Assembly (NCBI RefSeq): GCF_014269035.2
Contig: NZ_JABWRP020000030.1
Coordinates: 1-49,232 of the forward strand
DNA from: Pseudomonas vlassakiae
Lineage (GTDB): Bacteria; Pseudomonadota; Gammaproteobacteria; Pseudomonadales; Pseudomonadaceae
Length of the DNA stretch: 49,232 nucleotides
Direction of reading: 5' to 3'
Shown here: piece by piece, positions 8,386 through 17,422 of the stretch
How the letters are laid out: the number at the start of each line of letters is the position of its first letter
Numbering within the stretch: the first letter of the stretch is position 1
Made by a program: the position numbers and the translations under genes
Notes under the pieces: generated by a model
Told to the model about the DNA's origin: nothing
What the model saw: the letters and a program-made list of their open reading frames with translations, nothing else
Databases searched by the model: none

Positions 8386-9651
8386 ATGAAGCGTCGCAGT
8401 CTGATCAAGGCCTTTACCCTCAGCGCATCTATTGCCGCCATGGGCCTGAGCTGGAGCATCCAGGCCGCCGAGACCATCAAGGTCGGCATCCTGCATTCGC
8501 TGTCCGGGACCATGGCGATTTCCGAGACCTCGCTCAAGGACATGGCGCTGATGACCATCGACGAGATCAACGCCAAGGGCGGCGTGAATGGCAAGCTGCT
8601 CGAACCGGTGGTGGTCGACCCAGCCTCCAACTGGCCGCTGTTCGCTGAAAAGAGCCGCCAGCTGCTGACCCAGGACAAGGTCGCGGTGGTGTTCGGCTGC
8701 TGGACCTCGGTGTCGCGCAAGTCGGTGCTGCCGGTGTTCGAGGAGCTCAACGGCCTGCTGTTCTACCCGGTGCAGTATGAAGGTGAAGAAATGTCGCCCA
8801 ACGTGTTCTACACCGGCGCCGCGCCCAACCAGCAGGCTATCCCGGCAGTGGAATACCTGATGAGCGAGGATGGCGGCAGCGCCAAGCGCTTCTTCCTGCT
8901 GGGCACCGACTACGTCTACCCGCGCACCACCAACAAGATCCTGCGCGCCTTCCTGCACAGCAAGGGCGTGGCCGACAAGGACATCGAAGAGGTCTACACC
9001 CCGTTCGGCCATGCCGATTACCAGACCATCGTCGCCAACATCAAGAAATTCTCCGCTGGCGGCAAGACCGCGGTCATCTCGACCGTCAACGGCGACTCCA
9101 ACGTGCCGTTCTACAAGGAACTGGCCAACCAAGGCCTGAAGGCCACCGACGTGCCGGTGGTGGCCTTCTCGGTAGGCGAAGAAGAGCTGCGCGGCATCGA
9201 CACCAAGCCGCTGGTAGGCCACCTGGCGGCATGGAACTACTTCGAGTCGGTGGATAACCCGGTCAACCAGAAGTTCGTCGCCGACTGGAAGGCCTATGCC
9301 AAGGCCAAGGGCCTGCCCGGCGCCGACAAGGCCGTGACCAACGACCCGATGGAAGCCACCTACGTGGGCATCCACATGTGGGCACAGGCCGCCGAGAAGG
9401 CCAAGTCCACCGATGTCGACAAGGTGCGCGAGGCGCTGGCCGGGCAGACCTTCAAGGCGCCGTCGGGCTTTACCCTGACCATGGACAAGACCAACCACCA
9501 CCTGCACAAGCCGGTAATGATCGGCGAGATCCAGGATGACGGGCAGTTCAGCGTGGTCTGGGAGACCGAGCAGCCGCTGCGGGCGCAGCCTTGGAGCCCG
9601 TTCATTCCAGGGAACGACAAGCGGCCGGACTATGCGGTGAAAGGTAACTGA
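8386..9651 (+). CDS. urtA: Urea ABC transporter, substrate-binding protein
   Basis: 421 aa, type I periplasmic binding protein of the amide/urea family. The N-terminal signal region (1-27) contains RRSLIKAF, close to a twin-arginine motif, so Tat export is possible. Mature residues such as GCWTSVSRKSVLPVFE and FYPVQYEGEE are typical of UrtA. ATG 8386 follows GGAGAGAG. First gene of urtABCDE, with a sigma-54-type promoter in front. It captures urea in the periplasm and delivers it to UrtBC. Family assignment is firm; Tat export is a guess. Confidence 0.95.
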   Translation: MKRRSLIKAFTLSASIAAMGLSWSIQAAETIKVGILHSLSGTMAISETSLKDMALMTIDEINAKGGVNGKLLEPVVVDPASNWPLFAEKSRQLLTQDKVAVVFGCWTSVSRKSVLPVFEELNGLLFYPVQYEGEEMSPNVFYTGAAPNQQAIPAVEYLMSEDGGSAKRFFLLGTDYVYPRTTNKILRAFLHSKGVADKDIEEVYTPFGHADYQTIVANIKKFSAGGKTAVISTVNGDSNVPFYKELANQGLKATDVPVVAFSVGEEELRGIDTKPLVGHLAAWNYFESVDNPVNQKFVADWKAYAKAKGLPGADKAVTNDPMEATYVGIHMWAQAAEKAKSTDVDKVREALAGQTFKAPSGFTLTMDKTNHHLHKPVMIGEIQDDGQFSVVWETEQPLRAQPWSPFIPGNDKRPDYAVKGN

Positions 9652-9658
9652 GTGCATT

Positions 9659-9730
9659 GGGGCTGCTTTGCAGCCCTTTCGCGGATGAATCCGCTCCTAC
9701 GGGGTTCTTGTAGGAACGGATTCATCCGCG
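9659..9730. repeat. Inverted REP pair between urtA and urtB
   Basis: A GGGCTGC-TTT-GCAGCCC hairpin followed by TTTC leads into a REP core (CGCGGATGAATCCGCTCCTA), and the inverse copy (TAGGAACGGATTCATCCGCG) follows at 9709-9730. The element lies inside the urt operon, where it could lower read-through from urtA (needed in excess) into the membrane genes. Confidence 0.75.
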
Positions 9731-9763
9731 ATGAATCCACCGCCGATTTCCAGGATTGCCCGC

Positions 9764-11251
9764 ATGCTCAGACTGCTGCTCACCCTGCTCCTGCTGATCC
9801 CCCTGGCCACCCAGGCCGGCGAGGGCGAATTCTTCCTCACCGCCAAGCCCGCCGAGCAGGCCCGACTGCTCGAAAGCTGGGCGGCACAACCCGATGCCGC
9901 GCGCCTGCCGCTGCTGGACAACCTGCGCCAGGGCCGCATCGCCGCCGATGACACCCGCAAGGTGCGCCTGAACAACCGCCTGCGCAGCCTGATCGACAAT
10001 GCCCTGGCCAGCCATCAGTTGCTCAGCGATGACAGCGCCACGCGCCTGGCCGCTGCCCAGCAACTGCAAAAGAGCGCGCAGCCAGCGCAGATGGCCTTCC
10101 TCGACCGGCGCTTCGCCAGTGAGCCGGACGCCGCCGTGCACGCTGCCCTCGGCCTGGCCCTGGCCAACCTGCAACTGGGCGCCAGCGAGCCAGCCGTGCG
10201 CCTGGCTGCGGTGCGCCTGCTCGGCGAAACCGGCGACCCGCTGGCCCGCACCCGCCTCGAAGCCTTGCTGCAGCCCGGCGCGGAAAGCGATCCGGGCGTA
10301 CGCACTGCTGCTGAAACCAGCCTCGCCCAGGTCAAGCGCAAGCTGCTGGTCGGCGAGCTGCTCGGCCAGGCCTTCAGTGGCCTGTCGCTGGGCTCGATCC
10401 TGCTGCTGGCCGCACTGGGCCTGGCGATCACCTTCGGCCTGCTCGGGGTGATCAACATGGCCCATGGCGAGATGCTCATGCTCGGCGCCTACAGCACCTA
10501 CATGGTCCAGGTGCTGCTGCAGCGTTACGCCCCCGGCGCCATCGAGTTCTACCCGCTGATCGCCCTGCCGGTGGCCTTTGCGGTCAGCGCCGGGGTCGGC
10601 ATGGCCCTGGAGCGCACGGTGATCCGCCATCTCTACGGGCGCCCGCTGGAAACCCTGCTGGCGACCTGGGGCATCAGCCTGATCCTGATCCAGGCCATCC
10701 GCCTGCTGTTCGGCGCGCAGAACGTCGAAGTCAGCAACCCGGCCTGGCTGTCCGGCGGCATCCAGCTGCTGCCCAACCTGGTGCTGCCCTACAACCGCCT
10801 GGTGATCATTGGCTTCGCCCTCGCCGTGGTCCTGCTCACCTGGCTGCTGCTCAATCGCACACGCCTGGGCCTGAACGTGCGCGCCGTGACCCAGAACCGC
10901 AACATGGCAGCCTGCTGCGGCGTCTCCACCGGGCGCGTCGACATGCTTGCCTTCGGCCTCGGCTCGGGCATCGCCGGCCTGGGTGGCGTGGCCCTGAGCC
11001 AGGTCGGCAACGTCGGCCCGGACCTGGGCCAGAGCTACATCATCGACTCGTTCCTGGTGGTGGTGCTCGGCGGCGTCGGGCAACTGGCCGGCAGCCTCTG
11101 GGCAGCGTTCGGCTTAGGAATCGCCAACAAACTGCTGGAGCCGCAGATCGGTGCGGTGCTCGGCAAGATCCTCATCCTTGCGTTGATCATTCTGTTCATC
11201 CAGAAGCGCCCGCAAGGCCTGTTCGCCCTCAAGGGACGGGTAATCGACTGA
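9764..11251 (+). CDS. urtB: Urea ABC transporter, permease UrtB with periplasmic N-terminal region
   Basis: 495 aa from ATG 9764 (an upstream in-frame ATG at 9731 abuts the REP element and would hide the signal peptide MLRLLLTLLLLIPLATQA). Residues 19-about 200 form an Ala/Leu-rich, repeat-like helical region that is probably periplasmic. Residues about 205-495 are a LivH-type permease domain with about 8 membrane helices and the motif GLLGVINMAHGEMLMLGAY. The long N-terminal region is known in UrtB proteins but absent from LivH. The stop overlaps the urtC start (TGATG). Confidence 0.93.
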   Translation: MLRLLLTLLLLIPLATQAGEGEFFLTAKPAEQARLLESWAAQPDAARLPLLDNLRQGRIAADDTRKVRLNNRLRSLIDNALASHQLLSDDSATRLAAAQQLQKSAQPAQMAFLDRRFASEPDAAVHAALGLALANLQLGASEPAVRLAAVRLLGETGDPLARTRLEALLQPGAESDPGVRTAAETSLAQVKRKLLVGELLGQAFSGLSLGSILLLAALGLAITFGLLGVINMAHGEMLMLGAYSTYMVQVLLQRYAPGAIEFYPLIALPVAFAVSAGVGMALERTVIRHLYGRPLETLLATWGISLILIQAIRLLFGAQNVEVSNPAWLSGGIQLLPNLVLPYNRLVIIGFALAVVLLTWLLLNRTRLGLNVRAVTQNRNMAACCGVSTGRVDMLAFGLGSGIAGLGGVALSQVGNVGPDLGQSYIIDSFLVVVLGGVGQLAGSLWAAFGLGIANKLLEPQIGAVLGKILILALIILFIQKRPQGLFALKGRVID

Positions 11252-12326
11252 TGAACCAGCCACTGCTTGTCACCGCTACGCAAAAAGCCGGGCCACGGCT
11301 GTCGCTGGCCATCGGCGCGGTCGTCGTTCTGTTGCTGGTGGCCCTGCCGCTGCTGTCGCTGCTGCCGGCGGGCCACGCGCTGCAGGTCTCGGCCTACACC
11401 CTCACCCTGGTAGGCAAGATCCTGTGCTACGCCATCGTCGCCCTGGCCCTGGACCTGGTCTGGGGCTATGCCGGGCTGCTGTCGTTGGGCCACGGCCTGT
11501 TCTTCGCCCTCGGCGGCTACGCCATGGGCATGTACCTGATGCGCCAGGCGGCCGGCGACGGCCTGCCGGGGTTCATGACCTTCCTGTCGTGGACCGAACT
11601 GCCGTGGTACTGGGCCGGCACCCAGCACTTCGCCTGGGCCCTGTGCCTGGTGGTACTGGCGCCCGGTCTGCTGGCGCTGGTGTTTGGCTGGTTCGCCTTC
11701 CGCTCACGGATCAAGGGCGTGTACTTCTCGATCATGACCCAGGCGCTGACCTTCGCCGGTATGCTGCTGTTCTTCCGTAACGAAACAGGCTTCGGCGGCA
11801 ACAACGGCTTCACCAGCTTCCGCACCATCCTCGGCTTCGACATCGCCGCGCAGGGCACCCGCGCGGTGCTGTTCCTGCTCACCGTCGGCCTGCTCCTGGC
11901 CAGCCTGTACCTGTGCTGGCGCCTGACCCAGAGCAAGTTCGGCCGCCTGCTCACCGCCGTGCGCGATGCCGAAAACCGCTTGATGTTCTGTGGCTACGAC
12001 CCGCGCGGCTTCAAGCTGCTGGTATGGGTGCTCAGCGCCGTGCTGTGCGGCCTGGCCGGCGCACTGTATGTGCCACAGGTGGGCATCATCAACCCCAGCG
12101 AGATGTCGCCGACCAACTCCATCGAAGCCGCCGTGTGGGTCGCGCTGGGCGGGCGTGGCACGCTGATCGGCCCACTGCTCGGTGCCGGCCTGGTCAATGG
12201 CATGAAGAGCTGGTTCACCGTGGCGTTTCCCGAGTTCTGGCTGTTCTTCCTCGGTGCGCTGTTCATTCTCGTCACCCTGTACCTGCCCAAGGGCGTGGTC
12301 GGCCTGTTGAAGAAAAGGAGCCAGCC

Positions 12327-12330
<4 letters not shown>
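11251..12330 (+). CDS. urtC: Urea ABC transporter, permease UrtC
   Basis: 359 aa, LivM-type permease with about 9-10 membrane helices. The family motif DLVWGYAGLLSLGHGLFFAL is at about residues 68-87, and the coupling region DAENRLMFCGYD is present near 240-251. It pairs with UrtB to form the urea channel in the inner membrane. It overlaps urtB by 1 nt and urtD by 4 nt (ATGA), so translation is coupled. AAGGGACGGG serves as Shine-Dalgarno inside the end of urtB. Confidence 0.94.
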
Positions 12331-13184
<854 letters not shown>

Positions 13185-13203
13185 TCAATACCAAGGACAA
13201 GAC

Positions 13204-13902
13204 ATGCTGAAAATCGACACCCTGCATCAGTACTACGGCGGCAGCCACATCCTCCGCGGCCTGTCCTTCGAAGCCAAGGTCGGCGAAGTCACCTGCCTGT
13301 TGGGCCGCAATGGTGTGGGCAAGACCACCTTGCTGCGCTGCCTGATGGGCCTGGTGCCGGCCCGTGAAGGCAGCATCGAGTGGGAAGGCAAAACGATCAC
13401 CACACTCAAGCCTCAGCAGCGGGTGCATGCCGGGATCGCCTACGTGCCCCAAGGCCGCGAGATCTTCCCGCGACTGACTGTCGAGGAAAACCTGCTGATG
13501 GGCCTGTCACGCTTCCCGGCCCGCGAGGCTCGGGAAGCACCTGCTTTCATCTACGAACTGTTCCCGGTGCTGGAGCAGATGAAGCAACGCCGCGGCGGCG
13601 ACCTGTCCGGTGGCCAGCAGCAACAATTGGCCATTGGCCGGGCCCTGGCCAGCCGCCCGCGGTTGCTCATTCTCGACGAACCGACCGAAGGCATTCAGCC
13701 CTCGGTGATCAAGGAAATCGGCGCGGTGATCCGCCGTCTGGCCGAACGCGGCGACATGGCGATCCTGCTGGTCGAGCAGTTCTACGACTTCGCCGAAGAA
13801 CTGGCCGACCAGTACCTGGTCATGGCCCGGGGCGAGATCATCCAGCGTGGCCGCGGTGAAAACATGCAAGCCGAAGGTGTGCGGGGGCTGGTAACCATTT
13901 AA
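13204..13902 (+). CDS. urtE: Urea ABC transporter, ATP-binding protein UrtE
   Basis: 232 aa. LivF-type ATPase with Walker A GRNGVGKTT (34-42), signature LSGGQQQQLAIGRAL, and Walker B LLILDEPTEGIQPS; the EGIQPS tail is typical of UrtE. It forms the ATPase heterodimer with UrtD. Starts 19 bp after urtD with AAGGACA as Shine-Dalgarno. Last gene of the operon; the acetyltransferase gene starts 31 bp later and may be co-transcribed. Confidence 0.95.
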   Translation: MLKIDTLHQYYGGSHILRGLSFEAKVGEVTCLLGRNGVGKTTLLRCLMGLVPAREGSIEWEGKTITTLKPQQRVHAGIAYVPQGREIFPRLTVEENLLMGLSRFPAREAREAPAFIYELFPVLEQMKQRRGGDLSGGQQQQLAIGRALASRPRLLILDEPTEGIQPSVIKEIGAVIRRLAERGDMAILLVEQFYDFAEELADQYLVMARGEIIQRGRGENMQAEGVRGLVTI

Positions 13903-13933
13903 TCTGCATCCAACGACCCTGCGAGACGCTGTC

Positions 13934-14449
13934 ATGAGTTACGAAATCCGCGATGCCCTGGCCACCGACGTGCCGGGCATCCTCGACATCTACAACGACG
14001 CCGTGCGTAACACCACGGCGATCTGGAACGAGAACCCGGTGGACCTGGCCAACCGCCAGGCCTGGTTCGAAGCACGGGCGCAGCAGGGTTACCCGATCCT
14101 GGTGGCCGTGGATGACACCGGCGTACTGGGTTATGCGTCGTTTGGCGACTGGCGGCCGTTCGAAGGTTTTCGCCTGACCGTGGAACACTCGGTGTATGTG
14201 CGCAGCGACCAGCGTGGCAAGGGCCTGGGCCCGGTGCTGATGGCGGCGCTGATCGAGCGCGCCCGTGGCTGCGGCAAGCATGTGATGGTCGCGGCCATCG
14301 AAAGCGGCAATGCCGCCTCGGTACGCCTGCATGAGCGGCTGGGCTTCGTGGTGAGCGGGCAGATGCCGCAGGTGGGGGTGAAGTTCGGCCGCTGGCTGGA
14401 CTTGACCTTCATGCAGCTGGTGCTGAACCCGGGGGCGGAACCCCGCTGA
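13934..14449 (+). CDS. GNAT acetyltransferase, phosphinothricin/methionine-sulfone type
   Basis: 171 aa, single GNAT domain. The acetyl-CoA loop QRGKGLG (about residues 94-100) and the pattern IYNDAV...T..W with EHSVYV match the PAT/YncA-type N-acetyltransferases that act on small amino acids such as L-phosphinothricin, methionine sulfoximine or sulfone. The short gap after urtE suggests read-through from the nitrogen-regulated operon, but no direct link to urea is known. Exact substrate unknown. Confidence 0.85.
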   Translation: MSYEIRDALATDVPGILDIYNDAVRNTTAIWNENPVDLANRQAWFEARAQQGYPILVAVDDTGVLGYASFGDWRPFEGFRLTVEHSVYVRSDQRGKGLGPVLMAALIERARGCGKHVMVAAIESGNAASVRLHERLGFVVSGQMPQVGVKFGRWLDLTFMQLVLNPGAEPR

Positions 14450-14467
14450 GAGGGGTGTGGGCTGTGC

Positions 14468-14562
14468 TGGCCCCTTCGCGGGTAAACCCGCTCCTGCGGA
14501 ATCGCACAAAGCCTGAGGGTTGTGCATTACCTGTGGGAGCGGGCATGCCGCGAAGAGGCCGG
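14468..14562. repeat. Inverted REP pair between convergent genes
   Basis: Cores CGCGGGTAAACCCGCTCCTG (14468-14499) and the inverse GTGGGAGCGGGCATGCCGCG (14530-14562). They sit between the ends of the acetyltransferase and cbpM genes, so they may serve both as a terminator. Confidence 0.75.
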
Positions 14563-14573
14563 GCCTGCAAACC

Positions 14574-14885
14574 TTACATCTGGATGAATCTGCCCAGCCG
14601 CTGGCGCAGCATGCTGTTCTCGCTGCGCAGTTGCTGCACCTCCTGCAGCAGATCCAGCGCCAGCGCCACCCCTTCCCACTCCAGTTCCAGCTCCTTGTGC
14701 AGCTTCGCCGCGCGCTTGGCCAAAAGCGGCGCCTGATCGTCGAACAACCAGTCCTCCGGCGTACGCCCGGAAGGTTCGACAATGCCGTGCTCGACGATCT
14801 CGATCACGCAGTCAGCCGTGATATCGGCTTCCTGACACAGGGTACGCATGTCCAGTTGAACGATCAGGGTGCTGCTCATGATCAT
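14574..14885 (-). CDS. cbpM: Chaperone modulator CbpM
   Basis: 103 aa (101 if ATG 14879 is used). MerR-like small helical protein with the CbpM pattern DMRTLCQEADIT...IVEHGIVEP...WLFDD and a C-terminal helical segment (LLQEVQQLRSENSMLRQRL). CbpM binds the J-domain of CbpA and restrains its co-chaperone and DNA-binding activity. ATG 14885 overlaps the cbpA stop by ATGA; the second ATG is two codons on. Co-transcribed with cbpA. Confidence 0.9.
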   Translation of the reverse strand: MIMSSTLIVQLDMRTLCQEADITADCVIEIVEHGIVEPSGRTPEDWLFDDQAPLLAKRAAKLHKELELEWEGVALALDLLQEVQQLRSENSMLRQRLGRFIQM

Positions 14886-15850
14886 TTACTCCATTGTGTC
14901 CTCGGGTCGAACGCCGCTTTCTCGGAAAGCTGGGTCCACAGTTCACGGGTGGCAGCGTCGGATGCCGGCGGCATCACCACCTTCAGTTGCGCATAGAGGT
15001 TGCCGCGCTCGCCGTGCTTGTTCGCCAGGCCCATGCCCGGCACCCGCAGGCGCTGGCCGCTCTGGCTGTCGGGGCGGATGGTCAGGTTGATCTTGCCGGT
15101 CAGGGTCGGCACCGCCACCTTGGTGCCCAGGGCAGCCTCCCACGGCGCCAGCGGCACGGTGATGATCAGGTCATGGCCTTCGACATCGAACAGCGGATGC
15201 GGCGCCATGCGCACGGTCAGGAACAGGTCGCCGTTGGCACCACCGCCAACACCCGGGGCGCCCTGGCCCTTGAGGCGGATGCGCTCGCCGTCGGTGACCC
15301 CGGCGGGGATCTTCACGTTCAGGGTCTTGGTGGTGAACCCGGTGCGCTGGCCGGCCGCGTTGGTCTGCGGCACCTGGAAACTGATCTGCTTGGATTCCTT
15401 GCTGAGGGTTTCTTCCAGGAAGATAGCCAGTTCAAGTTCCACGTCCTGCCCCCGCCTGCCGGCACTGCGTTGTTGTTGCCGGCCGCCGCCACCGAACGGG
15501 TTACCGCCGCGAGCACCGAAGATCGAGCTGAAGAAGTCGGAGAAGTCGCCGCCTTCGAAGCCGCCGCCAGCGCCACCTGCGCCGCCACGGCTCTGCCAGC
15601 CCGGGGGCGCCTGGAACGGCCGGCCATGCTGGCCGCCGTACTTGCGGATTTCGTCGAACTCGGCGCGCTTCTGCGCGTCACCCAGCACCTCGTAGGCCTC
15701 GTTGGCCTCCTTGAATTTCTCCTCGGCGTCGCGTTCCTTGCTGACGTCAGGGTGATACTTGCGCGCCAGCTTGCGGTACGCGGCCTTGATCGCCTTCTCG
15801 TCCGCCGTGGGCTCTACGCCGAGTATCTTGTAGTAGTCTTTGAAGTCCAT
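14882..15850 (-). CDS. cbpA: Curved DNA-binding protein / DnaJ-like co-chaperone CbpA
   Basis: 322 aa. J-domain 1-65 with HPD at 33-35, a Gly/Phe-rich linker (about 75-130), then the two-part C-terminal substrate-binding domain. It lacks the zinc finger of DnaJ. It works with DnaK and CbpM and also binds curved DNA. A heat-shock-type promoter lies 40-65 bp upstream, and a YegD Hsp70-like gene runs the other way from the same region. Confidence 0.94.
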   Translation of the reverse strand: MDFKDYYKILGVEPTADEKAIKAAYRKLARKYHPDVSKERDAEEKFKEANEAYEVLGDAQKRAEFDEIRKYGGQHGRPFQAPPGWQSRGGAGGAGGGFEGGDFSDFFSSIFGARGGNPFGGGGRQQQRSAGRRGQDVELELAIFLEETLSKESKQISFQVPQTNAAGQRTGFTTKTLNVKIPAGVTDGERIRLKGQGAPGVGGGANGDLFLTVRMAPHPLFDVEGHDLIITVPLAPWEAALGTKVAVPTLTGKINLTIRPDSQSGQRLRVPGMGLANKHGERGNLYAQLKVVMPPASDAATRELWTQLSEKAAFDPRTQWSK

Positions 15851-15888
15851 CTATGGATCACCAATGTGAATTTTCGTATTGCATCTGA

Positions 15889-15916
15889 AGATAGGGCTCA
15901 AGCATAGCCTTTCAAG
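15889..15916 (-). promoter_or_regulatory. Sigma-32-type heat-shock promoter of cbpA
   Basis: On the minus strand: CTTGAAA, 13-bp spacer, CCCTATCT. The RpoH consensus is CTTGAAA-N11-16-CCCCATNT, so only one -10 base differs. It is placed just upstream of cbpA, a gene for a DnaJ-type co-chaperone. Confidence 0.65.
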
Positions 15917-15951
15917 TGCGCTTGGAGTTGCCTCAAGGCAGACGATCGGTC

Positions 15952-15979
15952 TTGATTCTGTAGCCAACTCGCATACACT
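15952..15979 (+). promoter_or_regulatory. Sigma-70-type promoter of the yegD-like gene
   Basis: TTGATT, 16-bp spacer, TACACT. The predicted start is about 27 bp before the ATG at 16013. It is divergent from the cbpA promoter in the same 160-bp intergenic region. Confidence 0.55.
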
Positions 15980-16012
15980 GCGCGGCCGTTTTGCCTCCGG
16001 AAGCCTTTTCCC

Positions 16013-17284
16013 ATGTCTGACGTATCGCCGGCCCGCGCCCTGGGCATCGACTTCGGCACCTCCAACTCCACGGTCGGCTGGCACCGCGAGGGCGCTTCGT
16101 CGCTGATCGCCCTGGAAGACGGCAAGATCACCCTGCCCTCTGTGGTGTTCTTCAACATCGAGGAGCGTCGCCCGGTGTACGGTCGCCTGGCGCTGCAGGA
16201 GTACCTGGAAGGCTACGAAGGCCGCCTCATGCGCTCGCTCAAGAGCTTGCTGGGCTCCAAGCTGATCAAGCACGACACCAGCGTGCTGGGCAGCGCCCTG
16301 CCGTTCAAGGACCTGCTCGGCATGTTCATCGGCGAGCTGAAAAAGCGTGCCGAGGCTGCCGCCGGTCGCGAATTCGAGCAGGTGGTACTGGGTCGCCCGG
16401 TATTCTTCGTCGATGAAGACCCGGCCGCCGACCAGGAGGCCGAGGACACCCTTGCCGAGGTGGCGCGCAAGATCGGCTTCAAGGACGTGTCGTTCCAGTA
16501 TGAGCCGATTGCCGCAGCGTTCGACTACGAGTCGGGCATCAGCGCTGAAGAACTGGTGCTCATTGTCGATATCGGCGGTGGTACGTCGGACTTTACCCTG
16601 ATCCGCCTGTCACCCGAGCGCCATCGGGTGGCCGAGCGCCAGAGCGACATCCTCGCCACTGGCGGTGTGCACATTGGCGGTACCGACTTCGACAAGCAGC
16701 TGAGCCTGCAGGGCGTGATGCCGCTGTTCGGCTACGGCAGCCGGATGAAGAGCGGCGCGCTGATGCCGACCAGCTACCACCTGAACCTGGCGACCTGGCA
16801 TACCATCAACGCCTTGTACTCGCAGAAGTCGCAGCTGGCACTGGGCAGCATGCGCTATGACATCGAGGACACCCTGGGCATCGATCGCCTGTTCAAGCTG
16901 ATCGAGGAGCGCGCCGGGCACTGGCTGGCGATGGAAGTGGAAGCCAGCAAGATCGAGCTGACCGAGCAGGACAGCCGCCGCGTCGACCTCAGCCGTATCG
17001 AGCGCGAGCTCGGTGTGGACCTGACCCGGGTGCTGTTCGAGGAGGCCATCGAAGGGCTGCTGGAACGCGTGCGCGGCAGTGTGACCGAGTTGCTGGCCAA
17101 GGCTGGTGTGAGCGCGGGCCAGGTGGATACGGTGTTCTTCACCGGTGGTTCGAGCGGTATTCCGGCATTGCGCAACAGTGTGTCGGCGATGCTGCCGAAT
17201 GCGCAGCATGTGGAAGGCAACATCTTTGGCAGCATCGGTAGCGGGTTGGCCATTGAGGCCCGCAAGCGCTACGGCGCTGCCTGA
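16013..17284 (+). CDS. yegD: Hsp70-like ATPase, YegD family
   Basis: 423 aa. It contains the actin/Hsp70 nucleotide-binding fold: phosphate-1 loop GIDFGTSNSTVG (about 11-22), phosphate-2 IVDIGGGTSDFT (about 184-195), and adenosine motif FTGGSSGIPALR (about 378-389). It stops after the ATPase domain and lacks the peptide-binding domain of DnaK, as is usual for YegD. Its partner is unknown. Being divergent from cbpA-cbpM suggests a link to that chaperone pair, but this is inference. Confidence 0.9.
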   Translation: MSDVSPARALGIDFGTSNSTVGWHREGASSLIALEDGKITLPSVVFFNIEERRPVYGRLALQEYLEGYEGRLMRSLKSLLGSKLIKHDTSVLGSALPFKDLLGMFIGELKKRAEAAAGREFEQVVLGRPVFFVDEDPAADQEAEDTLAEVARKIGFKDVSFQYEPIAAAFDYESGISAEELVLIVDIGGGTSDFTLIRLSPERHRVAERQSDILATGGVHIGGTDFDKQLSLQGVMPLFGYGSRMKSGALMPTSYHLNLATWHTINALYSQKSQLALGSMRYDIEDTLGIDRLFKLIEERAGHWLAMEVEASKIELTEQDSRRVDLSRIERELGVDLTRVLFEEAIEGLLERVRGSVTELLAKAGVSAGQVDTVFFTGGSSGIPALRNSVSAMLPNAQHVEGNIFGSIGSGLAIEARKRYGAA

Positions 17285-17292
17285 GCCATTTT

Positions 17293-17413
17293 GGGGCTGC
17301 TTTGCAGCCCTTTCGCGACACAAGGCCGCTCCCACAGGATTACCTATAGCCCAGCAGCCATGGTGATCATGTGGGAGCGGCCTTGTGTCGCGAAAGGGCC
17401 GCAAAGCGGCCCC
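17293..17413. repeat. Inverted REP pair with flanking hairpins
   Basis: Left copy 17293-17337 (GGGGCTGC hairpin plus CGCGACACAAGGCCGCTCCC) and right copy 17370-17413 in inverse orientation, nearly exact complements. They lie between the convergent ends of the yegD-like and AI-2E-family genes and are probably a shared terminator. Confidence 0.8.
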
Positions 17414-17422
17414 AGCGATCTG

